A stretch of DNA of 32,652 bases from Flavobacteriales bacterium (GCA_019912395.1 JAIOIH010000079.1:1-32652); one strand, 5' to 3'. Positions 17,000 to 25,257 are shown, counted from the first letter of the stretch. Notes: a model not told the origin generated them from the sequence alone. Numbers and translations: made by a program.

Positions 17000-17965
17000 T
17001 TGAACTTCCGCGCCTTGCCCAACCGCGTCACATCCCTCTTTGGTATCCGCTATCCCTTGGTGCAAGCGGGAATGATCTGGAATTCCGGCTGGCGGTTGGC
17101 CTCGGCCGTGAGCCGTGCGGGCGGTTTGGGGATCATCGGTTCGGGGTCCATGTACCCGGAAGTGTTGCGAGAGCATGTTCGTAAGTGCAAGGCAGCCACC
17201 GCCCTCCCTTTCGCCGTGAACATCCCCATGCTCTATCCCGATGTGGACAAGCACATCGCCACGGTGATCGACGAGGGGGTCCCCATCGTTTTTACCAGCG
17301 CGGGCAACCCGGCCACCTGGACCGGCAAGCTCAAGGATGCCGGGATCACGGTGGTACATGTGACCGCGAGCGTGAAATTTGCCCGAAAGGCGGAGGATGC
17401 CGGCGTGGATGCCGTGGTGGCTGAAGGCTTCGAGGCGGGCGGGCACAATGGCCGCGAGGAGACCACCACCATGGTGCTGGTGCCGATGGTGTGCGATGCG
17501 GTACAGGTGCCCGTGATCGCGGCCGGCGGTATCGCGGACGGCCGGGCCATGCTGGCGGCCATGGCCTTGGGTGCCGAGGCCGTGCAGATGGGAAGCCGCT
17601 TCGTGTGTTCGGAGGAATCCAGCGGACATCCTGATTTCAAGCAACACGTGATCAATAGCAAGGAAGGCGATACCATCCTGACCTTGAAGGAACTGGCACC
17701 GGTGCGCCTGATGCGGAACAGGTTCTACGAGGAAGTGCAGCAGGCTTATGCTACCTGCGCCGGTCCCGAGGAACTGCGACGCGTGCTCGGCAGGGCGCGG
17801 GCCAAGCGCGGCATGTTCGAGGGGGACCTCGAACAAGGCGAACTGGAGATCGGGCAGGTCGGCGCGGCCTTGAACGATATCCTTCCCGCCGGGACCATCG
17901 TGACCAATGTAATGGAGGAATTTGTTGAAGCGCGAAGGAAGCTGGCCACCCTCGATATCGCCTGA
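17000..17965 (+). CDS. Nitronate monooxygenase family FMN-dependent flavoprotein
   Basis: About 321 residues forming a TIM barrel that binds FMN. Conserved blocks are RYPLVQAGMIWNSGWRLASAVSRAGGLGIIG near the N-terminus, FTSAGNP in the middle, the AEGFEAGGHNG loop that holds the catalytic region, and VIAAGGIADGRAMLAAMALGAEAVQMGSRF near the phosphate site. The family oxidises alkyl nitronates or acts as 2-nitropropane dioxygenase; some members are enoyl reductases (FabK-like), so the substrate is unproven. There is no ATG before residue 24. TTG 17000 is preferred for its spacing from the -7 box; TTG 17015 and GTG 16961 are alternatives. Confidence 0.85.
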   Translation: MNFRALPNRVTSLFGIRYPLVQAGMIWNSGWRLASAVSRAGGLGIIGSGSMYPEVLREHVRKCKAATALPFAVNIPMLYPDVDKHIATVIDEGVPIVFTSAGNPATWTGKLKDAGITVVHVTASVKFARKAEDAGVDAVVAEGFEAGGHNGREETTTMVLVPMVCDAVQVPVIAAGGIADGRAMLAAMALGAEAVQMGSRFVCSEESSGHPDFKQHVINSKEGDTILTLKELAPVRLMRNRFYEEVQQAYATCAGPEELRRVLGRARAKRGMFEGDLEQGELEIGQVGAALNDILPAGTIVTNVMEEFVEARRKLATLDIA

Positions 17966-17988
17966 CGATCGGGCTCGTCGCTCCCAGA

Positions 17989-20118
17989 ATGAACCGGAAT
18001 GCGCTTTCGAACGTCATCATGCCGATACCGATCCCCATGATGTTGCGTTGGAGCTGTGTGCGTGTGATGGTCCCTTTGCTTTTGATGGCGCTTCCTCTCT
18101 TGGGGAAGGCCACCGTACTGGACCCGCCATCCCTGCGCTGCGTTTCCGTGGGCCTGGGCGGGGAGGCCGTGCTCACCTGGGTGATCCCGCCGGACCCCAC
18201 GGCGGAATTCCTGAAGTACGAAGTTTTCCACTCCACGACATTGGCGGGACCGTACACCTTGGTGGCACCCGTTGCCATCCATGCCCAAACCACCTTCACG
18301 CATGCGGGAGCCGGGGCGGATGCCGCACCACAGTTCTACTACCTCACCACGGTGTCCACCTCGGCACCGCCCAACACCTCCACCACCAGCGATACCCTGG
18401 CCTCGATCCATGTGCAGGTATCGCAAAGCGTGCCCTTGGGCAGTTCGGTGGTGGATTGGAACCTGCAGCATACGCCCCCGATCGGGACCTCCGGCCCCAC
18501 CGCGTACTTGGACATGGAATATCCCATCGGCACGTGGGCGCTTACGGATAGCGTGGCGAACAGCATTCACCATTGGTCGCGTACGGTCTCGGTGTGCGAG
18601 GATTCACTGAACTTTCGCGTACGCCTGCCCGATGCGAGCGGATGTGTCTCCTCCAGTAATGTTGCCGGTGCCATGTTCCAGGACATTACACCGCCATCGG
18701 TCCCGGTAATCGTGGACGTAACGGTGGATACCACCACCAACCAGACCGTTGTACACTGGGAGCCGAGCCCGGAGACCGACACGGACGGCTATATCATCGT
18801 GCTGGCCACACCGGGGGGCAACGTGATCCTCGATACACTCTACGGCCCAATGAGCACCACCTTCACTTGGCCCCTGAGTGATGCCGGTGCCGGAGCGGAG
18901 TCGTACACCATCGCCGCGATCGACACCTGTTGGAAGGGGAGCCCGCCCAGCCCCAACACCAGCGCAGCCTCGGATCCGCACTCCACCATCCATCTTACTA
19001 CCCGCTATGACCGGTGCGAGGGTACCATACTGGTGGAGCGGACCGACTATGGCGGCTGGCCAGTGGACCATTACGAGCTCTACTTGCAGATGGACCATGC
19101 AGGACCGGTGAACTATGTGGCCACATTGGGTCCTTCCACCACCCAATACCTGCAGACCAACGCCATCCCCGGCCATGACTATTGTTACGTGCTCAAGGCC
19201 ATCGGGACGGAACCCGGGCGGAGCTCGCTATCCAACTTGGTTTGCCGGACCACCGCTTACCCATCGGTGCCTCAGTGGAATTACATCCGCACGGCAACGG
19301 TGCTCGGCCCCGAGGTGGTGCAAGTGGTGGATAGCATGGACATCAATGCCTTTACCCGCCGCTTGGTGCTGGAGCGCACCTACAATGGCAGGCCGTGGGA
19401 ACAGGTCGCGAGCGTGGCGGGTGGAACGGGGCCGATAGTGGTGTTCACCGACGAGGATGTGCTCACGGCGGAACGCAGTTACACGTACCGCGTGCTGGTG
19501 GAGGACAGCTGCGGGAACACCGTGGTCACCAGCAACAAGGGAACCTCCATCCTGCTCAATGCATCGGCGGACCTGGACGGCTACAACCGGTTGCACTGGG
19601 CCGGCTATGTGCAATGGGCCGGATCGGTGGCAGGCTACTCGGTCTATCGCAGCGTGGCGGATGGGCCGTTCGAGCTGGTCGGCATCACCGCCATGGGCGA
19701 ATGGATATTCGAGGACAACGTGCAGGGCCTGGCCTCCACGCCGGGCAAGTTCTGCTACTACGTGGTGGCCAGCGAATCGGGCAACCCCGCCGGCATCGAT
19801 GCCATGTCCACCAGCAACATTGCGTGCGCCGTCAAACAGGAGGAGGTCTGGATCCCGAACGCCTTCATCCAAGGCGGCTACAACAGCACCTTTCAACCCG
19901 TGCTCTCCTACGCCGACGTGGACCGCTACGAGTTCTCCATCTTCAACCGCTGGGGCCAACAGATCTGGACCACCACCGACAGGGACGAGGCCTGGGACGG
20001 ACGCGTGGACGGCCAAACCGTGCCCCAAGGGGTGTACGCCTACTACTGCTCGTTCCTGAACGGTGCGGGCAAGACCGTGGAAAGGCGAGGGACGGTGACC
20101 TTCATTGCCGGGTTGTGA
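17989..20118 (+). CDS. Secreted fibronectin III-like protein with T9SS type B C-terminal sorting domain
   Basis: This 709-residue protein has a hydrophobic N-terminal signal (VPLLLMALPLLGKA) and a large extracellular region of repeated beta-sandwich modules of fibronectin III character; phrases such as DTDGYIIVLATPGG and SVAGYSVYRSVADGPFELVG recur in this type. The last ~85 residues, from VWIPNAFIQGGYNSTFQPV to the end, match the gliding-motility-associated (CHU_C, type B) sorting domain: F-N-R-W-G-Q-Q-I-W, then AWDGRVDGQTVPQGVYAYY. Such proteins pass the outer membrane by the type IX secretion system and stay at the surface or are released. The start may be 17989 or an in-frame ATG at 18037, which gives a more usual signal peptide. 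Confidence 0.82.
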   Translation: MNRNALSNVIMPIPIPMMLRWSCVRVMVPLLLMALPLLGKATVLDPPSLRCVSVGLGGEAVLTWVIPPDPTAEFLKYEVFHSTTLAGPYTLVAPVAIHAQTTFTHAGAGADAAPQFYYLTTVSTSAPPNTSTTSDTLASIHVQVSQSVPLGSSVVDWNLQHTPPIGTSGPTAYLDMEYPIGTWALTDSVANSIHHWSRTVSVCEDSLNFRVRLPDASGCVSSSNVAGAMFQDITPPSVPVIVDVTVDTTTNQTVVHWEPSPETDTDGYIIVLATPGGNVILDTLYGPMSTTFTWPLSDAGAGAESYTIAAIDTCWKGSPPSPNTSAASDPHSTIHLTTRYDRCEGTILVERTDYGGWPVDHYELYLQMDHAGPVNYVATLGPSTTQYLQTNAIPGHDYCYVLKAIGTEPGRSSLSNLVCRTTAYPSVPQWNYIRTATVLGPEVVQVVDSMDINAFTRRLVLERTYNGRPWEQVASVAGGTGPIVVFTDEDVLTAERSYTYRVLVEDSCGNTVVTSNKGTSILLNASADLDGYNRLHWAGYVQWAGSVAGYSVYRSVADGPFELVGITAMGEWIFEDNVQGLASTPGKFCYYVVASESGNPAGIDAMSTSNIACAVKQEEVWIPNAFIQGGYNSTFQPVLSYADVDRYEFSIFNRWGQQIWTTTDRDEAWDGRVDGQTVPQGVYAYYCSFLNGAGKTVERRGTVTFIAGL

Positions 20119-20197
20119 GGGAGGCGAGCCTTCTGGCCCGAATCCCGCTTCGTCCTCCAAGGGAATTTCCGTTCCGAGCGTGGTGCAATGCGTGCGG

Positions 20198-20214
20198 GGA
20201 AGGTCGGACCTTCC
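20198..20214. terminator. Hairpin without U-tract, possible terminator
   Basis: Perfect 7-bp arms GGAAGGT and ACCTTCC around CGG, 80 bp after the stop of the T9SS protein. No T-run follows, so it is a weak terminator candidate. The rest of 20119-20279 shows no gene. Confidence 0.35.
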
Positions 20215-20279
20215 AATTGCTCGACGGCAGTCCGTTCATGCTCGGTCCCGGATCCGAAGGTGCGATCCGATCAGCATCC

Positions 20280-20325
20280 ATAAGTAGCTAAATGTGCCTT
20301 TCAAATGCTGGTTATGGCTACTTAT
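20280..20325. repeat. 46-bp palindromic direct repeat, left copy
   Basis: It starts ATAAGTAGC and ends GCTACTTAT and is 38/46 identical, without gaps, to the copy at 21754-21799 in the same orientation. Its own arms pair over 11 of 13 positions. The stop codon of the ATPase gene (20322-20324, minus strand) lies inside it. Read on the minus strand, the -7-like sequence of the other copy is degraded here (CACATTTA). Confidence 0.93.
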
Positions 20326-21737
20326 AGCGTGACGAACAGGTCGTCCATCGTCAGTTCGTTCTGCACGGTCTGCCGACTGTACATGTTCTCCAATATCCCG
20401 TAGGTAGTGATCATGGTGAGCATTACACTTTTTCTTGTGCCGGTGGACCGCCGGAACAGCTCCACCTTGTTGGCGAGTTCCGAGCTGTACTTTTTGTCGA
20501 TCTTGAAGGCCGCGTTCACGAACTTCATTTCGCACACGTTGATCACGTTGTCGTCTCGGTCGATGAGCAGGTCGATCTGGGCACCCTTGTCCCCGTTCTT
20601 CTCGATCCAGCTCGCATCCTCGGAATGCACACCGGAGATGCCCAGTGCGAACTTGATCTGGTCCACGTGCTTCATGCATACGGTCTCGAAGGTGAAACCG
20701 CTCCAAATGCGGTAGGATGCGCCCCCTTGCAGCTTCACCCAATATCCTCCGCGCCCCGGTACCGATTTCTCCATGAACTTGATGTAGAACATGGAATACT
20801 CGTCGATCAGGCGGAACAGGGGGTCCTTCACCCCGCGATAGGGCATGTACCGCTGCACGAAACCCGATTGCTCCAGCTCCGTCAGGGTCTTGGTCAGCGT
20901 GCCTCCCGATGCCAGGCCGCTCTTCCTTGCGATCGCGGTGCGGGTAAGCCCTTTGCGCACATGGCCCAGGACGCGCACGATCGCTTCATGATTCTCGGAA
21001 CGGTCGAACAAGGAAGCGAACACATTGTCGAACTCGGCACTCAGCGGCCCGTTGCGCTGAAAGCAGAGGCGGTCCAGGGCCTGGGCCACGCTTTCCCCTG
21101 GAGCGATCTTCTCCAGGTAGTGCGGTACGCCGCCCATTGCCATGTAAACCCGGAGGATGTCATACCTCGTGAACTTTACCCCCCTCCATTGGAGTAGCTG
21201 TTCGGTCTCCACAAGATCGAAGGGCATAAGCTGGATGCGCTGCGAAATGCGGTTATGCAGGCCACCCTTGTTCTTGATCACCTTGCTGATCATGTACGAG
21301 GCCGCCGATCCGCAGATCACCACCACGAGGTCCTTGCGCTTGCTGGCATAGCTGTTCCAGAAGTTGCTGAACGCGGGCAGGAAGCGCGAGCGGCGCGTAT
21401 CAAGCCACGGGAACTCATCGATGAAGATCACCTTCTTCCTCCGTGAGCGGTCCTTGGTGATGTGCTCCCCCAGCCGATGGAACGCTTCCAGCCAATCAGC
21501 GGGCGGGCCGGCATGCTTGCGATGTGCTGAAAGTGCCAAATGGAAGTTCTTCAATTGGTCGTTCAGCGTACCGCGATGCAGGCTCGAAAGCTCGAACCGG
21601 ATCGAATCCCGGTACATGTTGCGCACGAGGTAGGTCTTTCCGATACGCCTACGGCCGTACACCACGACGAGTTCCGAGCGATCGCTTTTCAAGGCATCAT
21701 CCAAGATCGCCTTCTCTTGTTTTCGACCGATGACCAT
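20322..21737 (-). CDS. AAA+ ATPase with winged helix and PD-(D/E)XK-like C-terminal domain
   Basis: This 471-residue protein has Walker A GRRRIGKT (28-35) and Walker B KKVIFIDEFPWLD (101-113), with a sensor-like ICGSAASYM (141-149). A predicted winged helix (about 250-300) includes TRTAIARKSGLASGGTLTKTL. The C-terminal domain shows Asp389 in QIDLLIDRDD, then Glu403 and Lys405 in VCEMKF, the D...E-x-K pattern of PD-(D/E)XK nucleases. The layout fits the COG1672-like/DUF234 ATPases, often multi-copy in archaea and some bacteria, with unsettled function. ATG 21737 is chosen because family similarity begins at MVIGRKQEKA; a start at 21776 would lie in the flanking repeat. It is the only gene between the two repeats. 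Confidence 0.83.
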   Translation of the reverse strand: MVIGRKQEKAILDDALKSDRSELVVVYGRRRIGKTYLVRNMYRDSIRFELSSLHRGTLNDQLKNFHLALSAHRKHAGPPADWLEAFHRLGEHITKDRSRRKKVIFIDEFPWLDTRRSRFLPAFSNFWNSYASKRKDLVVVICGSAASYMISKVIKNKGGLHNRISQRIQLMPFDLVETEQLLQWRGVKFTRYDILRVYMAMGGVPHYLEKIAPGESVAQALDRLCFQRNGPLSAEFDNVFASLFDRSENHEAIVRVLGHVRKGLTRTAIARKSGLASGGTLTKTLTELEQSGFVQRYMPYRGVKDPLFRLIDEYSMFYIKFMEKSVPGRGGYWVKLQGGASYRIWSGFTFETVCMKHVDQIKFALGISGVHSEDASWIEKNGDKGAQIDLLIDRDDNVINVCEMKFVNAAFKIDKKYSSELANKVELFRRSTGTRKSVMLTMITTYGILENMYSRQTVQNELTMDDLFVTL

Positions 21738-21753
21738 CCCTTTATGCAATTCT

Positions 21754-21799
21754 ATAAGTAGCCAAATGTACCTCAATAATGCCGGTTTTGGCTACTTAT
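21754..21799. repeat. 46-bp palindromic direct repeat, right copy (overlaps ATPase promoter)
   Basis: Arms ATAAGTAGCCAAA and TTTGGCTACTTAT are perfect 13-bp inverted repeats. It is 38/46 identical to 20280-20325. It lies just upstream of the ATPase start and includes a perfect -7 box on the minus strand, so protein binding to the palindrome could control the gene. Confidence 0.93.
21763..21770 (-). promoter_or_regulatory. Putative -7 promoter box inside the repeat, perfect TAnnTTTG (TACATTTG)
   Basis: On the minus strand TACATTTG is a perfect match, ending 26 nt before the ATG at 21737. It overlaps the promoter-proximal arm of the palindrome. The expected transcript start falls inside that arm, a layout typical of an operator. 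Confidence 0.5.
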
Positions 21800-21957
21800 G
21801 GGATTGGAACGATCGTTCAAGGATACCTCCGTTTCCCTGTCGAGCAGGGGTAATGCGCCTTGAGTATCCCGTGGGGTCTCCTACCGGACCATGCGATGGC
21901 ACGTGGGGGCATGTGTTGGTGAAAGCACGTGATCGCGCCCCATTCCCGGCCCGGTAT

Positions 21958-21965
21958 TACTTTTG
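21958..21965 (+). promoter_or_regulatory. Perfect TAnnTTTG box (TACTTTTG) abutting the guaB start
   Basis: A perfect -7 match ending only three bases before the guaB ATG. If used, the transcript would start at or just after the ATG, giving a leaderless message; otherwise it is coincidental. The remaining 21800-21957 shows no gene. Confidence 0.35.
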
Positions 21966-21968
21966 TGC

Positions 21969-23498
21969 ATGGAACGATCCACCACCGCCGTCGCCCCTCA
22001 GCGAGGCGATCGCACGGTCCCGGCGGCCGCACCGCTCGCAGACCGCTTTGCCGCCCAAGGTTTTACGTACGACGATGTCCTTCTGGTACCGGCCTATTCC
22101 GAGGTGCTGCCGCGTGCCGTGGACATTCGTTCGCGCTTTTCGCGCAACATCACGTTGAACCTGCCCATCGTTTCCGCCGCCATGGATACGGTGACCGGTG
22201 CGGACCTGGCCATCGCCATCGCGCAACAGGGCGGCATCGGTGTGGTCCATAAGAACCAATCCGTTGCGGACCAGGCTGATGAGGTGCGCCGGGTGAAGCG
22301 CAGCGAAAGCGGCATGATCACCGATCCGGTGAAATTGTTGGAGGGGGCCACCGTGGGTGATGCCCTCCGCCTGATGTCCGAGAACAAGATCGGCGGCATT
22401 CCCGTGGTGAACAAGGCCGATAGGCTGGTGGGCATCGTGACCAACCGCGATCTGCGCTTCGAGAAGAAGATGGCAAAACCCGTGGCCGAGGTGATGACGA
22501 AGGGGAACGTGATCACTGCCAAGCCGGAGGTGACCATGGCGCAGGCAGCGGATATTCTGCAGGAGTTCAAGATCGAGAAACTGCCCGTGGTGGACGCCAA
22601 GGGCAAGCTGGTGGGGCTGATCACCTACAAGGACATCATCAAGCTGAAGCAGAGCCCCAATGCCAGCAAGGACCACCTGGGCCGCTTGCGCGTGGCGGCG
22701 GCCATCGGCGTTGCTGGCGACAGCATGGAAAGAGCAAAGGCCCTGGTGGCCGCAGGTGTGGATGCGCTCGTGATCGATACCGCTCACGGGCACCACATTG
22801 GCGTGCAGGACATGCTGCGCACCATGCGCAAAGCTTTCCCCAAGGTGGACCTCGTGGTGGGCAACGTGGCCACCGGCGCGGCCGCGAAGGCGTTGGTGGA
22901 CGCGGGGGCGGATGCCGTGAAGGTGGGCATCGGTCCCGGCAGCATCTGCACCACGCGCGTGATCGCCGGTGTGGGCGTTCCCCAGCTCACCGCCGTGCAT
23001 GATTGTGCGCAGGCCATCGCCGGAAGCGGCGTACCCGTTATCGCCGACGGCGGCATCCGCTATACCGGTGACATGGTGAAGGCCATTGCCGCCGGGGCGG
23101 ACAGTGTGATGATCGGATCACTCTTCGCCGGTGTGGAGGAAAGCCCCGGCGAAACGGTGATCTACGAGGGCCGCCGGTTCAAGACCTATCGCGGCATGGG
23201 CAGTATCGAAGCCATGCAAAAAGGCAGCAAGGACCGCTACTTCCAGGACATGGAGGACGACATCAAGAAGCTGGTTCCCGAGGGTATCAGTGGCCGCGTG
23301 CCGTTCAAGGGTCCGTTGCACGAAGTGGTACACCAGATGGAAGGTGGATTGCGTGCGGGCATGGGCTATTGCGGGGCGGCGGACATCGCGGCGCTGCAGC
23401 AGGCCACCTTTATGCGCATCTCCACAGCGGGCATGAAGGAGAGCCATCCGCACGATGTCTTCATCACCCGGGAGGCGCCGAACTATAGCGTGGGTTGA
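21969..23498 (+). CDS. guaB: IMP dehydrogenase
   Basis: This 509-residue enzyme oxidises IMP to XMP with NAD, the first committed step of guanine nucleotide synthesis. The catalytic barrel begins [18 protein letters not shown]. Two CBS domains follow (about residues 115-235, with [23 protein letters not shown] and [19 protein letters not shown]), which sense adenine/guanine nucleotides. The catalytic loop [15 protein letters not shown] has Cys327, then [22 protein letters not shown] and [10 protein letters not shown] at the phosphate site and flap. ATG 21969 is the only usable start before the conserved barrel; it adds a short hydrophilic leader of about 30 residues. The 3' end overlaps that of the convergent TIGR02757 gene by 16 bp. 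Confidence 0.96.
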   Translation: MERSTTAVAPQRGDRTVPAAAPLADRFAAQGFTYDDVLLVPAYSEVLPRAVDIRSRFSRNITLNLPIVSAAMDTVTGADLAIAIAQQGGIGVVHKNQSVADQADEVRRVKRSESGMITDPVKLLEGATVGDALRLMSENKIGGIPVVNKADRLVGIVTNRDLRFEKKMAKPVAEVMTKGNVITAKPEVTMAQAADILQEFKIEKLPVVDAKGKLVGLITYKDIIKLKQSPNASKDHLGRLRVAAAIGVAGDSMERAKALVAAGVDALVIDTAHGHHIGVQDMLRTMRKAFPKVDLVVGNVATGAAAKALVDAGADAVKVGIGPGSICTTRVIAGVGVPQLTAVHDCAQAIAGSGVPVIADGGIRYTGDMVKAIAAGADSVMIGSLFAGVEESPGETVIYEGRRFKTYRGMGSIEAMQKGSKDRYFQDMEDDIKKLVPEGISGRVPFKGPLHEVVHQMEGGLRAGMGYCGAADIAALQQATFMRISTAGMKESHPHDVFITREAPNYSVG

Positions 23499-24346
23499 GG
23501 GCGATTGCCATCCACCCCCAACGCGAACAACGCGATATCATATTTCACGGGGTCCTCTGCGTCGAACTTGCGCAGCGCCCCAGTGAGTTCCTCCACACTT
23601 TTCCAGTCGTCCTGTTTCCTGTGAAGCAGGCCGAGCTCACGCGCCACGCGGCCCGTATGGACGTCCAACGGCACGTGCAGTGCGGAGGTCGGGATCCGTT
23701 TCCAGTACCCCATGTCGATGCCGCGGTCGTTCGGGCGCACCATCCACCGCAGGAACATGTTGATGCGCTTGGCATTGCTGCCGCGGGAGGGATCGGCAAC
23801 ATGCTTACGCGTCCGGGACTCGTGTTCGGGTTCGAGGAAGCGTTCGCGAAAGATGGAGATCATCTCCGCCATGGGCGGAAGGGGAGTGCCGGCATCCTTC
23901 GGTAGGAAGGCCGCTTCCACCCCCCCGTGCGTGTTGTTCACGTGCCTAAGGCCCCGAATGAAATGCCGCAGGTCGGTACTGTTGAACGTGCGGTGTACGA
24001 AGCGGTCCAGCCGATCGAGTTCCTTCGCGGAGGCGTGCATGACGAAATCAAAGGGCTGCCGATCCATCAGTTGGGCCAGCTTCCAGGCGTTCGCGATGAT
24101 GGTCTTGCGCTGGCCCCATGCAATGGTCGCCGTGATGAAGCCGATCGTTTCGGCATCCTCGCGTTTCAGGAACGATCGCGGTACCTGTATGGGATCGTCC
24201 GCGATAAAGGCCGGCCTGGCATACCTGTCGTACGCTTCGTCCAGCAATTCCCTCAATTCAGGACCGGTCCATTGATCCCCACGGTTCACGGGTATTCCCG
24301 GCCGAGGTGTACCTGAAGAAGGTGAAGTGGACTTCGGGAAGCTCAC
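23483..24346 (-). CDS. TIGR02757 / DUF2400 family protein
   Basis: This 287-residue protein of unproven function matches the family's pattern: DPIQVPRSFLKREDAETIGFITATIAWGQRKTII near the start, HIRGLRHVNNTHGG-like FIRGLRHVNNTHGGVEAAF in the middle and MFLRWMVRPNDRGIDMGYWKRIP...LPLDVHTGRVARELGL then DPVKYDIALFALGV. The helical C-terminal part recalls HhH-type DNA glycosylases, a fold-level resemblance only. The GTG at 24346 overlaps the stop of the upstream gene (GTGA), suggesting coupling; GTG 24289 is an alternative that would remove an unconserved Ser/Pro-rich leader. It ends 16 bp inside the convergent guaB. Confidence 0.82.
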   Translation of the reverse strand: MSFPKSTSPSSGTPRPGIPVNRGDQWTGPELRELLDEAYDRYARPAFIADDPIQVPRSFLKREDAETIGFITATIAWGQRKTIIANAWKLAQLMDRQPFDFVMHASAKELDRLDRFVHRTFNSTDLRHFIRGLRHVNNTHGGVEAAFLPKDAGTPLPPMAEMISIFRERFLEPEHESRTRKHVADPSRGSNAKRINMFLRWMVRPNDRGIDMGYWKRIPTSALHVPLDVHTGRVARELGLLHRKQDDWKSVEELTGALRKFDAEDPVKYDIALFALGVDGNRPQPTL

Positions 24347-25134
24347 AGGCTCTGGTTGGCCTTGGCCGGTGCCCGTTGCACTGGTGGCGGAAGCGGTCGA
24401 GGAGTATTGCCTGGACTGGAACTCCCGCCTCCCGAAGGCTGCTGTTGAAAGGCCGGTTGCCGATGACCCGAATTATCCGGCAGAGGCCTGGGTGCGGGAC
24501 TGGGAGGCGGTACGGGGCTTGGAGCGAAGCCTTTATTCCCCCTTCGTACCCGGGGGTTGGGACCTACGGGAGGGGGGGTATCCGGCAATGGGGTTTTCAC
24601 CGGAGGCCGGTAGCGGGCCCCGGGATCACTATCTGGCCGGTCTGGTGGCGGGGGGGCGGAAGTGGTTCTCTTGATCTCCGGAGGCTCGACCGGGGTCGGA
24701 GTATTGTCCTTCCAGCCCGTCCGTTGCATGTCCGTTGAATCGGAAGGCACCAGTCCGTAGGGGCCTTTGTCCAGGTCCCCCCCTTGGCAATCCACCGCTA
24801 CACGGGTCCGTTGTAGGCCGATCGTGCTACAGCCGGTCGCCATCTCTCCTTCAGCATCCATCACCGTGATGCAACCCTTGATGGTATTGTTTTCGTTGCG
24901 GACCACCCGGTACGGCGGAACACCGCCCACCACATGCCAGGAGATCCCTCCTGGGGACCTTACTTCCGTACGGAAGACCGTGGCATCGGCACCTGCGCCT
25001 TGGTTGTTGTTGCACACATAATCGACAACAACCCTGTCCGTGCTATGCACCACCACCAGCATTTTGGCTGGACCTGATGCGAACGCAAATGCCGGGAGAG
25101 CGACCATGAACAAGGGGAGTATCACGTTTCGCAT
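24343..25134 (-). CDS. Secreted proline-rich protein with SprB-like segment, unknown function
   Basis: This 263-residue protein starts with a clear signal peptide, MRNVILPLFMVALPAFAFASG. A small folded part of about 120 residues holds four or more cysteines and the phrase SWHVVGGVPPYRVV...GCITVMDAEGEMATGC, which resembles one SprB-type adhesin repeat (GG-x-PPY ... V-T-V-D-A-x-G). From about residue 145 the protein is disordered, dominated by Pro, Ser and Gly, with no sorting domain. Where it ends up is therefore unclear: periplasm, or surface by another route. A well-spaced promoter lies just upstream and the next gene overlaps its stop. No family recognised. Confidence 0.7.
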   Translation of the reverse strand: MRNVILPLFMVALPAFAFASGPAKMLVVVHSTDRVVVDYVCNNNQGAGADATVFRTEVRSPGGISWHVVGGVPPYRVVRNENNTIKGCITVMDAEGEMATGCSTIGLQRTRVAVDCQGGDLDKGPYGLVPSDSTDMQRTGWKDNTPTPVEPPEIKRTTSAPPPPDRPDSDPGARYRPPVKTPLPDTPPPVGPNPRVRRGNKGFAPSPVPPPSPAPRPLPDNSGHRQPAFQQQPSGGGSSSPGNTPRPLPPPVQRAPAKANQSL

Positions 25135-25154
25135 GGCGGGGAGTTTTGTTCGTA

Positions 25155-25186
25155 TAAAGTTAAAGTATTATTTACGGGATTTCCAA
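25155..25186 (-). promoter_or_regulatory. Bacteroidota-type promoter, TTGG - 20 nt - TAACTTTA
   Basis: On the minus strand, a -33 TTGG (25186-25183) is separated by exactly 20 nt from a -7 TAACTTTA (25162-25155, one mismatch). It ends 21 nt before the ATG at 25134. This is the only promoter in the window with both elements at the expected spacing. Confidence 0.6.
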
Positions 25187-25257
25187 TACCGGGCGCTTCC
25201 CCTGCGATCACCGGTGTTTTCCGGACGGAGTACCACGAAATTCCTCCAACCTCGGCA

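Larger units (their letters stand above)
20280..21799. mobile_element. Putative single-gene cassette bracketed by palindromic 46-bp repeats
   Basis: About 1.52 kb made of repeat, one ATPase/PD-(D/E)XK-like gene, repeat. The outermost ends (ATAAGTAGCT and GGCTACTTAT) also work as terminal inverted repeats. No target-site duplication is visible: the outer flanks are GCATCC and GGGATTGG. The unit separates a surface protein gene from guaB and is unrelated to either. Mobility is inferred from structure only. Confidence 0.5.

Noticed and set aside
19228-20160. Minus-strand 310-codon frame over the T9SS type B protein gene
   Set aside because: Shadow frame of low-complexity composition; the opposite frame ends in a clear sorting domain.
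20271-21805. Target-site duplication around the ATPase cassette
   Set aside because: The outer flanks (GCATCC left, GGGATTGG right) are not direct repeats, so no duplication can be claimed.
21957-23000. Minus-strand 347-codon frame over guaB
   Set aside because: His/Gly-rich antisense shadow with no recognisable domain; guaB on the + strand is complete.
24307-24738. + strand frame over the proline-rich gene
   Set aside because: Gly/Arg/Trp-rich complement of Pro codons; the minus strand has a signal peptide and a well-spaced promoter.
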